64,000 bases of DNA from Misgurnus anguillicaudatus (taxonomy: Eukaryota; Chordata; Actinopteri; Cypriniformes; Cobitidae): NCBI RefSeq assembly GCF_027580225.2, contig NW_027395283.1, positions 7,568,501-7,632,500 of the forward strand. Reading direction: 5' to 3'. Shown in pieces: positions 33,823-44,002 of the stretch. The notes beneath the pieces are model-generated. The model did no database searches, was not told where the DNA came from, and saw only the letters and a program-made list of their open reading frames with translations. The position numbers and the translations under genes were made by a program. Position 1 is the stretch's first letter. The number at the start of each line of letters is the position of its first letter.

Positions 33823-33936
33823 CTGACAGCAGAAGATGTTGATTCATTCTTAAAGTTCAATGGCTCAGGCATAGACCGATGACTCTTCATAGACACACAA
33901 CTGATCTCTGGATCTGATCTCTTCTGATGATCTGAA
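33823..33936 (-). CDS. NLR-A N-terminal repeat exon, middle copy
   Basis: This is a 114-bp phase 2-2 exon bounded by GTTATAG (33937-33943) and CAG|GTATAA (33822). The peptide unit has RSDPEISCVSMKSHRSMPEP followed by a Lys/Asn-rich end and STSSAV. It has the same architecture as the exon at 32789 but is two codons shorter. Adding or removing such units leaves the downstream frame unchanged. Confidence 0.84.
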
Positions 33937-34262
33937 CTATAACACACAACAATAATCCAGTTAAACAGAGAACTTGTACAGATGTGTCTCTCTATGTGAA
34001 CATGTGCTGTATAATAATGAAGATAACATTTACTAAACACAATCACAAGAATAATTTATCATCTCTTTAACAAAACACATCATCATATAAAAGCTACAAC
34101 AGGGCTCTAGACCAGGGGTTCTCAAAGTTTACATTCAAAGGTCCAAATCTGAATTCTCATCATTTTCATAGGTCCGGAACTGGTTATTACAAAAAATTTA
34201 AGCACGGTAACTTTATGTAGATAATTTGTTTATATAACAAATCAACACAGATTGTTTGAAAA

Positions 34263-34860
34263 TTTATTTTCTTTTAAAGTAGATCCACAAGTGTATTTTG
34301 CATTTAAAGTACATTCATAACAAGAGCAAAACAGCATTTTTTATAAACATGAAATACGAGAATACGTTATGCCAAACGTAACAAGGTGCAAAATACAGAG
34401 CAGCCTAAGAGAAGTGGCACTGTTTGTCTTTCATCAGATGCCTAAACCACAGCAAAAAGGTGTGGTTGCTTGATAGAGACACTGACCTAAATGTTCATTC
34501 ATCAAGTTGATAACTATATGTACATCATTTGTTTCATATAACAAAGGAACAAATATTTTTTTAATGGATTTTCTTTTAAATTACATTCATAACTAGTGCA
34601 TTTTGCATTTAAAGTAAATTCATAAAAAGTGCAAAACAGCATTTTTTATAAACATGAAATACGAGAATACGTTTTGCCAAACGTAACAAGGTGCAAAATA
34701 CAGAGCAGCCTAATGAGAGAAGTGGCACTGTTTGTCTTCCATCAGATGCCTAAACCGTGGCACAAAAGGTGTGGTTGCTAGACGGAGACACTGATATAAA
34801 TGTTCATTAGTCAAGCTGCTGCGGTATGAGTTCTTTACAACATTCATTGCTGAGAATGCA
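34263..34860 (-). repeat. Tandem duplication of the transposase 3' end
   Basis: About 300 bp is present twice: 34388-34500 and 34690-34810 share ggtgcaaaatacagagcagc, the gaagtggcactgtttgtctt block and catcagatgcctaaacc, with matching upstream flanks. The copy nearer the gene carries the functional stop and C-terminus. The distal copy has diverged (for example, tgatagagacactgacc) and is non-coding. Confidence 0.85.
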
Positions 34861-36747
34861 GCTTCACACCGATAGGTTGAACCAAACATGGTAAGAACAT
34901 AGATGGCTACCTTCTGTAGGTTGGGAAAATTTTCAGCTGTGACCATTTTAGTCCAAAAGGTAAAAGTGTCAAGTCCACTTCCTGCAAAGCCACATTTTCC
35001 TGCAAGTCAATGAGTTCAGTCTGCAGAGATGCAATGTTTGCCCATGAGAAGATGCTCTTGGTTTCTTTTGAAAACTCCTCAACATTCTTTACCAGGAATG
35101 GAGATGTAATGCAAAGCAGCACTTGTCTGCCTACATTGAAGTCTTCAAAGCGCTGCCTGAAATTTTTAGCTAGCTTCTCCAAAAAGGAAAGATGGTGATA
35201 ATGGTGATTACCATTAGTCTGCTGGAGAAGAGTTGGAAAGTGAATATGTGGCCCTGTGATGTCACTCTTAAAGATCTCCAGACGCCTTTCAAAGGAGCGT
35301 ACAGCTGCTATCAGATCACACACTGTGTTGCCTTGGCCCTGGAGCTTCAGATTAAGTTCATTTAGATGAGATGTTATGTCCACTAAAAAGGCCACAAGCT
35401 CCAAGTTGTCATCATTCTTCAAAAAATCCAAGAAATGCCTGGCTTTGACATTCTTTTGCTGAGACAAAAACATCTCCAAATCTTTCCTGATGGCCCAAAA
35501 CCTCTCCAGGACCTTTCCCTTACTCAGCCACCTCACATTGTTATGAAGGAGTAAGTCATTATATGCAGCATTTACCTGGTAAGAGAAAAAAAGATAAGAA
35601 AAAGGAAGAATAAATTAATTAATAAAAAATTGTGTTTTGTGTAAAAAATATTTAGCGCCAGGACTACTTGATGCACAAACAAGTGATTGTATGTATGTGG
35701 TCACTACTTAATAACTTAATAAACAAAGTAGAAGTATAAAGTGAAATAAATACTCACGTCAGTCAGGAATGCTCGCAGAAGACGGTGCTGAAGGGCAGAA
35801 GATGCTCTGAGGTAATTCACAAGCTTCATAGTAGTTTCCATGACGCCTGCATATTCTTTTCCTAGGCTAGCACACAGCACAGACTGGTGTATTATACAGT
35901 GGTATGTCAGCAGGTCTACATGCTTCTCTTTCAGACGCTGAACAGCTCCCTTCTCCTTCCCTATCATAGCTGGAGCACCGTCAGAAGTGATGGACACAAC
36001 ATTTTTGACATCAGTTCCTATTTCATTAAGCATCTGCATGATAGCTTCATAGATGTCCTCTCCTTTAGTGTGACAGAGTGGTGTAAGGCCCAGTAAGTCT
36101 TCACAGAATGTCCCCTTTGCCTTGCTGAAGTATCTGACAAACACACATAGCTGGGCTTGGTCTGTGCCATCTGTTGACTCATCTACTGCAAGTGAAAGGC
36201 AGGGTGCATCTTTGATGTCATCAGCTAACTGCTTAACTAAATCATGTGCAAGTATCTCAGTCCTCCTAGTTAAGGTATCATTGGATAATGGAATTTTCTT
36301 AAATTTCTCTGACATCTCCTGTCTCTCCTTTCCCTCAAACAAAGCCTCTGCTATCTCAACAAAACACTCTTTTACTACCTCTGCATCAGAAAAGGGCTTT
36401 TTGTTTTTACCTAGTACCCAGGCCACACGGAAAGAGGCTTCTGTAGCTCTCTCTTGATGTGTCAGAGCTCTCACAAGCAACTTATTTGCTGATTCATATG
36501 AAGACTTTAGCTGTCGTAATTTTATTGTCCTCACCTCTGTATTCTGTGGATACTGCTGTTCAAAATATCTGTGTTTCGTTTCATAGTGGCGTTTGACATT
36601 TCCACTCTTCACAACTCCAACTGTCTCGCTGCAAATTAAACAAAACGGCTTCGCGCTGGACTGGGGTAAAATAAAAGCATACTTCTCTGTCCAGTCGTCT
36701 TTAAAAACACGATTTTCTTCGTCAACTTTTCTTTTTTTTGAAAGCAT
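34710..36747 (-). pseudogene. hAT transposase, two exons, one frameshift
   Basis: The ATG is at 36747. Exon 1 (36747-35758, 330 codons) has a BED-like finger (CLIC then HYETKH), the first catalytic Asp in AVDESTDGTDQ, and ITSDGAPAMIG with the second. Donor GAC|GTGAGT and acceptor TTACCAG (35576-35582) remove a 182-bp intron. Exon 2 starts at 35575 (HNNVRWLSKGKVLERF) and, after a frame change near 34975-34985, ends in the dimerisation block STYRCEAAFSAMNVVKNSYR with a stop at 34710. It resembles the transposase group related to vertebrate ZBED/GTF2IRD2 genes. One frameshift separates it from an intact frame. Confidence 0.88.
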
Positions 36748-37099
36748 CCTCAACCTAACTATCCGTACATTTACACCACGGTAAAGCAGCGGTGGCGCTC
36801 TGATTACGTCAAACGTCGGTTACGTCTGCTTTTACTGGGTGCCATGGCTACAGCGTCACACGTGAATAAAAAAAAACTCGTTTTATTTTCGGACAAGGAA
36901 TAACCTAATTAAATCTAAAATGAAATTAAAAAAAACTAAACGAATGGTTTAAGTTTAATATGCGTTTTTAAAGTAGCAAATGCACACATTAATCAATCAC
37001 AGAAATTAATGCACTTGAAGTGGACGCGGGTCCGGATCAAATTCACTCCGGGTCCGGATCCGGACCGGAGTCCGGACTTTGAGAACCCCTGCTCTAGAC

Positions 37100-38136
37100 T
37101 AACTTTTTGCAAAAGTTAGTTGTACCCAAATTTTTGACCACATCATATTTAAAGTTCATCCAAACCTGTCATCATTTTCTCTCTCTCACGTTGTTATAAA
37201 GCTGTATAAATGTCTTTGTTCTGATGAACACGACTGAAGATATTTTGAGGAAAGTTTGACAAAGATGATGCAGCCACACCACAAATCGCGCAGTAAGTAG
37301 AAACCTTTAACAATCTTCAGAAAGAGCGTGAACAGAAATAAGCACAGAGGGTCATGATTGGACAAATATCTTATCATTTAATGTGAAACTTTGTGAGTGT
37401 CAGCAGATTGAGAGCTGAGCGGTCAGCAGTGTTTGAGGATTTATAAGCGCTGCACTTATATTTAAATTTACAATTACCTCATAATATGATGATATGAGTG
37501 CACTGATTACAAAGGGATGTACAAAAAGTCAAGTAAATCAAGTAAAATGTTAAATAAAAACATGCGTCATCAACAGGTTTCAAAATTGGATTACTTTATT
37601 TCTCTATTTAAGAGTCTGGCAGGGCGGTAATCGGGATACACCAAACGCAGAAAAGTTTAGAATGAGGGGTGGTATAGGATTATAATAAAAACAGTGGTCC
37701 TGGCTTTTTTCTATAAATTGGGCGCACGCGACATCACTGCTGTACAGGTTTACATAAGAACTGTCTCAGCCTCGACTGTATGTGTCTCATTACCTAATGT
37801 CGTCTTCGGACCAGGGCTGATATGGCGAGAGGTTGACTGGTCTGTGTCTGAGCATTGGTTATGATCTTCAGACAGGTCAGTCCTTAACTTAACATTCTTA
37901 ACAAAAAAGTTGTCAATCTTTCTTTTTATCTTCTCTCATCATCCGCGGCTACATCCACTTTGTTTATCTGACTGGCCTGGGCGACTGACCTCTGTCTGAC
38001 TACAGCACACCCGCATTATTCAAATGTACACACACGTACAGGAATATCTGGACTACAACCAATCAGAGGGAGGGGTCTACCTTTCATTATCTCTGATTGG
38101 TTTAGATCACAACATGGGCCTAATGTGTGTCTGTTG
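37100..38136. other. Outer hAT interior, no gene
   Basis: A degraded TTAAAGTTCATCC-type MITE stretch is at 37148-37270. Otherwise only short chance frames are present. The motif GCGTCATCAACAGGTTTCA at 37567 recurs at 40853 beside the NLR-A first exon, so a small duplicated piece of flanking DNA may be present. Confidence 0.4.
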
Positions 38137-39472
38137 CAGAGCTGCCAACTTCTGAGTTCAGCTTGGAGTGAGATTTTTTTTTTTTTTGGGGGGGGGGGTA
38201 ATTTTTTATATAAGTCCTAAGCATTTGCCAATAGATAATAGTGTGGATTTTAGCTATTTCTGTGTTAAATAGTTGGAAAAGACTGCGTTAAAATGGTTCA
38301 CAATACAAATCGAATCATATTTTAGAAATTAAATTGAAATAAAAGCTTTTACTGAGTTGAAATGCCTGAGATTAGAGTCTTTACCATTATTTTATACAAT
38401 TCTATTATGCTTTCCTTCTGATAAAAGTTCCTTCCAAAAAAGTTCTTAAAATCTAATGAATACTGGTCTCTGTAAAATGTATAACTGCAGATAACAGCAG
38501 CTTTGATTCAGTTTATCCATTGAGAAAGAGAAGCGTAAAGTGATGATTTGTGATTGGTGATAGAGAGACTGTCACAATCAAATAAACCAAATGAGTAGTT
38601 TATATTAAACTTAAGCAACAGATAATGTGTATGTCAAGACCATATAATTATATTTCGTATATATTATTGTTTATAGATGTCAAATATCAATTGACTTTTT
38701 TCTCTTTTATTAAAACCTGTCACCGCAAACATCACGCAGGCTTGTACTGCTTGCAAACATGCACACGCGAGTGATGGTTGATTAAAATTGCTGTTTTCTG
38801 AGGGTATCTGCGTGGAATCCGGGCAGGTCTCTGCTTTTCATCCAGACCTTGACGCTTTGTGTGTTCGACTGGTGCGGAGCTGACTGATCGGCGTATGACA
38901 TCAGAGTAACGCGAGAGCAAAGCTAAAGGCGGACCCTTTTGTAACATTTCGCATTGCTCTCGCGGTACTCTGATGTCCAGCGCCACATAAAGTGAAATGC
39001 TCTTTGACTCTTTGCAGCAAAGTACCAGCAACATGAGAAGTGGTGGCACCTAAGACAGTGAAGGTACGCTAAAATATAAAAGTGTCAGTACTGCGAGCAC
39101 TGGTTTAGCTACTTACATCGTGCTTTGCTCTTTCACCATCGCGCAGCCGCGCACTCGCTCTCTGTAGTTTGTAGCTGGCTCTTCGGCATCTGTAAACAAT
39201 AACTCCACCTTCTTTGATTTGATTGGCCTTCGCATCATTTTGACTTTGACGAGCGCTTTATGCTGTTTGAGGCACGCCAGATAGAGATAGGCGTTTTACA
39301 GTATTTACAGTTAGGTATATTAGGCAATTATTTAATGTCTTTTATTAAACTCAATGGGAATCTCAATGGTGGGCACGAGCCTGCGTGAGAAAATGGATGT
39401 GTGGCGTGAGAGCGTGAGAATGGGGTCAATTGCGTGAGTCTCACGGTGAATGCGTGAGAGTTGGCAGCTATG
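38137..39472. mobile_element. hAT-like non-autonomous element nested in the outer hAT
   Basis: The ends CAGAGCTGCCAACT and (inverse) CATAGCTGCCAACT are inverted repeats. The flanks share CTGTTG (38131-38136, 39473-39478), shorter than the usual 8 bp. A G-rich/T-rich run at 38172-38200 and a 20-bp-stem hairpin at 38898-38970 (ATCAGAGTAACGCGAGAGC and inverse) lie inside. No transposase. Confidence 0.65.
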
Positions 39473-39630
39473 CTGTTGTTGAACCATAGAGAGATTTGCA
39501 GAGTTGCAGAGACTCTTTATCCTTTAAACGGCTGGTTGCACCGGTGCGACCTAAGATTTTATAAGTCACACCATTGAGAAATTAGGTTGCATCCTAGAGC
39601 CCTGTATAATCACATGTTGTGTTTTTATAC

Positions 39631-39716
39631 CCGAGAGCAGGAGATGTGAATCCATTATTAAAGTACAATGCTGGATTCATAGACACATCATCACCCTTTA
39701 TAGACACATTATAACA
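39631..39716 (-). pseudogene. NLR-A N-terminal repeat exon, first copy, truncated
   Basis: The 3' part of a third repeat exon is readable (VSIKGDDVSMNPALYF, then TSPAL) up to a donor at GG|GTATAA (39630), where the other copies have AG|GTATAA. Upstream of 39716 the exon is replaced by a dispersed repeat, and no acceptor is in place. Because neighbouring exons are all phase 2-2, splicing from exon 1 to 33936 would still keep the frame, so loss of this exon need not kill the gene. Confidence 0.7.
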
Positions 39717-40555
39717 ACTTATTACACGGCTCTCTGGAATGCTTGATTCTGATTGGTCAGTTGAGACATTTGCAGGTTCGTTCTTTTCAAATAATAACCG
39801 CTCCAAAATAATAACGCATAGCCGGACTACTTGCACGAGTAAAATCGCTCCGCGCCAATAAAGATCAATAAAGATTACTGTCTGTTTGGCGCCATCTTGT
39901 GACAAACACTGGACAACCACGACAAGACACAGACAGCTTACTGAGACTGAACTTGACAAAATAGAGCATGACAGCTACGAAGCCAACACACAAAAAAATA
40001 CAGAATGGGCATTAAAACTTCTCAAAGACTGGCTAAAAGAGAAAAAATGGAGACAAGTATGAAGCAGAGGATCTTAATAAGGTATTACGATCATTTTATG
40101 CATCTGTGCAAAGTTTCGCGGAAGGATAAAAATGTTAATTTAAAACAAATATGCCAATAAAATGTTTTAATTTCATATTCATGTCCAGTTTTTTTTCTTA
40201 TGTGGCAAGTAGCCGTGTAATAAGCGGGATAATGTAGAGGCAGCCGGTAGTTATTGGGAAATAATGCTGCGTTCCAGGCAGGTTTTTAAACCCGTGAGTT
40301 ACGACTTCAAAACCACGACTTACGACCCTATGCGTTCCAGGCAGCCTGTAACTCGTGTTTTTACAACCTTCTACCGGTGAAAGTGCACTGGAACGGCAGT
40401 CAAACCCGTGACTTCCCACTCGTGAACTCGTACTAGATCGATGTACTCCCAGTTCAGAGTCGTGACTCGTGGTTTTGAAGTCGTGAGTTACAGGTTACAG
40501 GTTGCCTGGAACGCAGCATAAGCCCCGACAGTGTGATCAGGACCCGACGCGAAAC
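39717..40555. mobile_element. Dispersed repeat that truncates the NLR-A exon
   Basis: CTTATTACACGGCT at 39717 and AGCCGTGTAATAAG at 40208-40221 are inverted, and the repeat body seems to continue past the second block to about 40555. A MITE is nested at 40265-40518. The interior has no readable transposase. Its outer boundary on the right and its class are uncertain. Confidence 0.5.
40265..40518. mobile_element. Palindromic PIF/Harbinger-type MITE
   Basis: The ends TGCTGCGTTCCAGGCA and (inverse) TGCTGCGTTCCAGGCAACC are flanked by TAA (40262-40264, 40519-40521), fitting a TWA target. The arms extend inward (GTGAGTTACGACTTCAAAACC), so the 254-bp element is almost entirely self-complementary. 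Confidence 0.8.
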
Positions 40556-40662
40556 TTTAAATTACATTAATAATATTTTTTAAGATGAACATAATTAAAA
40601 ACAACACTTAAATATTTTCCTATAATATAATTGTTGTGTAATTAAGTGTTCCTATAAAGTAC

Positions 40663-40712
40663 CTGCATCCTGGAGAAAAATCTTCATGTGTTGATGTTTG
40701 TGTTTGATCCAT
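40663..40712 (-). CDS. NLR-A first coding exon
   Basis: The ATG at 40712-40710 opens MDQTQTSTHEDFSPGC and reaches a GCAG|GTACTT donor at 40662, leaving phase 2, which matches the phase of every NLR-A junction downstream. The flanking purine 3 bp upstream of the ATG is acceptable for initiation. An upstream CATTCAG near 40767 could be the acceptor for a 5' UTR exon. The short Ser/Thr-rich start carries no known domain. The assignment to NLR-A rests on order, strand and phase, without transcript support. Confidence 0.7.
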
Positions 40713-40968
40713 GATGGAGCTGTAGAGGTGAATCTGATCAATCTGATCTCCACAACTGATACTGAATGAAAATAACATTCAGACACAAAATAAACTTCAA
40801 ATCAAAGTGAATAAACAGACATTATAATTCAGATAAATAAAAAACAACAACTGCGTCATCAACAGGTTTCATGGCACGTCATCAGTCCGGAAGTCGATCT
40901 TGTTTACGCTCAGTATCGCAAATAATGCCATTAAACCGAACGGACCTCGCAGAATTTTGCTGCTGAAA

Positions 40969-41125
40969 ATGGTCAATTACTGTCATGTTCTGGCCTGTAC
41001 TAATCGGTCGGACCAGGAAAAACATTTGGAGTACTACAGACTGAAAATAATTATTACAAATCAAGTAGAAGAGTGCAAAAAACTCAGAGGAAAGAAGGCG
41101 CTTGTTTTTCCCAACCCACAAATGT
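40969..41125 (+). pseudogene. THAP zinc-finger remnant
   Basis: The plus strand from ATG 40969 reads MVNYCHVLACTNRSDQEK, then a YRLK-type strand and a charged helix, matching the start of C2CH THAP fingers (a Cys-x4-Cys pair after MVxxC, then the basic segment). The frame loses the family pattern and closes shortly after. THAP fingers occur in transposases (P, ISL2EU, Kolobok) and host proteins, and this one is probably a transposon scrap. It lies 250 bp upstream of the NLR-A start on the opposite strand. Confidence 0.55.
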
Positions 41126-41679
41126 TATTTCTTATCCGGACATAGTGAATATAGGGCCACTTTAGAAATAAACAATAGAAGTAACATATTACAAAAATGT
41201 GTAAGTATTTTACAAACAGCAACGTGTTTTACAAAAGTATTTTACAAATATCAATATGAGTGCATACTGTTACACTACAAAGTTAGTTAAGATGAAGAAG
41301 AAACGGGAAGAACAAATACGAATGTTGTCAACATTCTCAGTCGACCAACAAGTCCTTCTCTGTATAATTTAGCAACTCCTTCGATCTTTTTCTGTGGTTT
41401 CGACATCATAAATTAGTAGTACAACTTCTTAAATACTACTTTAACCATCCAATCCATGATGTTACATCCGATTATCTTCAACATGGCCGCGCATCCGGAT
41501 AACTGACCAAACCGTGAACACCCAAATTACCTCACATGAACACTATGTTAACATAAATATCGCTAAGAGTCACAGACAGCGCAAAACATTCAATAAATAA
41601 CGCTATTAATGGTTTTTAAGAAACTATTAAATAAATATCAAACAATAAATCGATGCTTTTAGAGAAACATGAAGTGAAA

Positions 41680-41935
41680 AGCGTGACACCTGAACTTACA
41701 ATCTGTCTAGATTCACGTCCTCAAAATCCTCCAGCTTTAACATCAACTACACACGAGACAATACATGAATCTGCTTTCATAAACCTTATATTAATCCGTT
41801 TGATGATCGGTATGTTAGGAATTCAATCACCCAACATGTTTAAAATGGCGGAAGATACTTTTACTTTCACTTTAAACCTGTGACTTCACCGACAAAACGA
41901 CCAATCGCTTGATGTTTTTCTCCCTCTGCTGGTAG
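41680..41935 (-). promoter_or_regulatory. Candidate NLR-A promoter region
   Basis: On the minus strand this region has a CCAAT-type inverse (GATTGG at about 41905-41910) and AAAGTGAAAGTAAAAGT (about 41857-41873), one base from an interferon-stimulated response element core (GAAANNGAAA). It sits about 1 kb upstream of the first coding exon. There is no TATA box at the expected spacing and no transcript evidence, so this is only suggestive. Confidence 0.3.
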
Positions 41936-42709
41936 TAAACGAGCATTACAGCGTTACATTATACAAACATTATTATAACTAATTTAACAGATTTAACTTA
42001 TAAACGATGAGAAATCATTAATGTATTGCTTTAACATTTGTGTGTTTACTTTTACTCATGAAACAAAACACATCAACATCAACAATGATTAAACTGAAAT
42101 CTAAATTTCTCCTCTTTTCTTCCACTAAAGCAGTAAAGTCATATGGGTTTGGTGTAAGTGATTTTTCATTATTTTTGTGTTTTACATTAACATTCATGTA
42201 TTTATCATAGTGTGAAGAAGTTCTCATTAAACTGCATGAAAAGACTTCTTCAGTTGAGCTGATAGAGACACATTTAGTGATTTATTATAGAGAGATCTTT
42301 AAGATGTGTTTACTGTCTAATGAAGGTTTGTGACAGAACAGAGAAATGTTTCACAAGATAAAATAACTGTGTACAACTTCACATCACAAACTCACAACCA
42401 TCACAAAACACAAACACTCTTTCATACTTGAGTAAGAGAAACACAACATATTACAAATAACGAGTTTGTTATATTCTGAAGTAGACAAATTTCATCTATT
42501 TTAGATGTGATTGACCTGTTTTTACTTATTTTATCAGATTGACCTGTTTTACTCATTATGAATGACAGTATGTATACTTTAAGGACGATATAGTAGTTTA
42601 GTTTCCTCTCAGTGTTAATGTGTGAGTTTTTCTCGTTCATAAAAGAGCAAAAACACTTTGAGTTGAACTAAACTTATATTCACTGTATGTAAGAGTCATT
42701 TATTGTGAA
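41936..42709. other. AT-rich intergenic, no feature
   Basis: No exon-like frame, repeat terminus or RNA gene is recognised in this AT-rich stretch. It lies between the NLR-A 5' side and the direct-repeat pair that follows. Confidence 0.5.
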
Positions 42710-43040
42710 GTTTGTGTTTGTTCACTAGATGCCGTTCAGAAAGCGTCTGACAGATAATCAATTTGTATTTTCAATAAGTCCTGCTATTATTGTGCAAACC
42801 ACAGCGATAGATCAAAGCTGAAATTTACATCATTTTATAAAACTTTATGTCACTGTATTAAAACTTTAAATTACGCTCATTTCATCTTTACGGTCATCAG
42901 TAGGACTGTAATCAGGACGACATACAACTGATGTCTGCACAATTAATATCAGTAAAGTTTAGATTATTGAATATGTTTATTTCATGTCACAGAGCACCTA
43001 GATGTAAAGAGAGAGAGAGAGATTCAGAGAAAGATTTGCA
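42710..43040. repeat. Direct repeat, left copy
   Basis: About 300 bp matches 44003-44290 in the same orientation (gttcagaaagcgtctgacag, then acaactgatgtctgcac and attgaatatgtttatttcatg). The left copy has small indels. The pair flanks the Ig-like exon and the integrase scrap. Confidence 0.85.
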
Positions 43041-43331
43041 CTTTATTAAGTATTTAAAAATAATTATTTAAAAAGTTGAACAAAGACTTTCCATGGGTTT
43101 TTAAACAAAATATTGACATCTGAAATATCAGTATGATTGAAAACTTTACTTTTCAGGATAATTATCAGACATTAAACATTAAAAGATGTAAAGAAAACTC
43201 CGCCTCCACTGCCACCTACAGGACATTTGTGTTATTACAGTTATTCTGCAGTGTGTCATAGACAATAGAAACATTATTCACAGTTTCTTTATTTTCTCCA
43301 CTGAAATCTAAAGTGTGTGTTGAATGTGCAG

Positions 43332-43488
43332 ATGAATGAAATGTATAAGATAACTGATGGTGCTGTTCTCAGATCAGATGCAGGGACACTGAGAAACATC
43401 AGCAGCAGCACATCCGGCCTGTATCAGTGCACTGCGTCAAACATCATAGGAAAGAGCACCTGTGTCCTTAACCTGCAGGTTGTAGCAC
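43332..43488 (+). pseudogene. Isolated Ig-like domain exon
   Basis: After a TGTGCAG acceptor (43325-43331) the frame encodes the second half of an Ig fold: [15 protein letters not shown], the Tyr-x-Cys motif LYQC, then [17 protein letters not shown], ending in phase 1 at AC|GTAAGT (43489). Spacing fits a V/C2-set domain of a JAM/CXADR/ESAM-like adhesion receptor. No partner exons for the first half are found upstream in the window, and the exon following is damaged, so it looks like a leftover of a duplicated receptor gene. Confidence 0.6.
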
Positions 43489-43574
43489 GTAAGTGTGTAA
43501 GGAGAGACATTACAGACACAAAGACTGTCACATGATCAGATATGAGGTCTGATCACAGCTCTGTCTCGTATCAC

Positions 43575-43660
43575 AGCTCAGACACAGAGTGTGGGTCTGA
43601 TCACTGGCCGGCACCATCGACACGAGCGTTCTGGCTGTGATCATCTGATGTCTGCTGCTC
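43575..43660 (+). pseudogene. Decayed transmembrane exon of the Ig-like gene
   Basis: After an acceptor-like CAGACACAG (43571-43579), codons for VGLITG then, past small frame breaks, SVLAVII and LLLT can be read, which is the composition of a type I membrane segment. A TGA lies in the middle. It follows the Ig exon in the right order and distance (about 90 bp intron), supporting a common origin, but it cannot be translated intact. Confidence 0.4.
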
Positions 43661-43663
43661 ACA

Positions 43664-43876
43664 CATGTGGATTATACAGGACCCTTGAGAAAGATTTTGG
43701 TAGATTCTTATTCCAAATGGTTGGAAATTTATCCTATAACAACTTCACAAACTACCATCATGAAAATGAAACTGTGTTTTAGCACACATGGATTGCCTAA
43801 AATGATAGTGACCCCCGTTTCAAATCTCGACCTTTCCTTGATGAGACCACCCATGACACAATCTTCAGGAGTCTAA
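43664..43876 (+). pseudogene. Ty3/Gypsy-type integrase fragment
   Basis: The frame reads MDYTGPLRK, VDSYSKWLEIYP and FSTHGLPKMIVT, matching the start of the Gypsy integrase core, where the first Asp lies in the D-x-x-GP block and the second follows the GLP-x-x-I-V-(S/T)D region. The expected DNGxQF block is not readable, and flanking retrotransposon genes and LTRs are absent. It is a short orphan fragment fused next to the Ig-like remnant. Confidence 0.6.
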
Positions 43877-44002
43877 CTGAGAGAATTCTGGATGATTGTT
43901 CACAGACTGTTCAGGTATTTGATTGTTTTAATATTAATATAATGAAATAAAGTGCTGTGTAAATCAGTTTAATTAAAGTCAGTATTTACTATAGTACAAA
44001 GT

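Larger units (their letters stand above)
34113..37091 (-). mobile_element. hAT transposon with near-complete transposase gene
   Basis: The ends CAGGGGTTCTCAAAG and (inverse) CAGGGGTTCTCAAAGTCCGG are flanked by the exact 8-bp duplication CTCTAGAC (34105-34112, 37092-37099). That target lies inside the terminal repeat of the outer hAT. It is 2979 bp long with a two-exon transposase on the minus strand. The right end is rich in tccgga-type subterminal motifs. Confidence 0.94.
34100..39604. mobile_element. hAT element (outer) hosting two further hAT elements
   Basis: The ends CAGGGCTCTAGACTAAC (split after GAC by an insertion) and (inverse) CAGGGCTCTAGGATGCAACC are matching repeats. The flanks, aagctacaa and tataatcac, together rebuild the cassette sequence aagctataatcac seen at 32758 and 33790, so it landed in the third copy of the NLR-A exon cassette. 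Its own sequence is 34100-34112 plus 37100-38136 and 39473-39604, and no transposase of its own is seen. Confidence 0.8.

Noticed and set aside
34710..36747. A domesticated ZBED/GTF2IRD2-like host gene
   Set aside because: Intact terminal repeats, an exact 8-bp duplication and a frameshift show an ordinary transposon copy.
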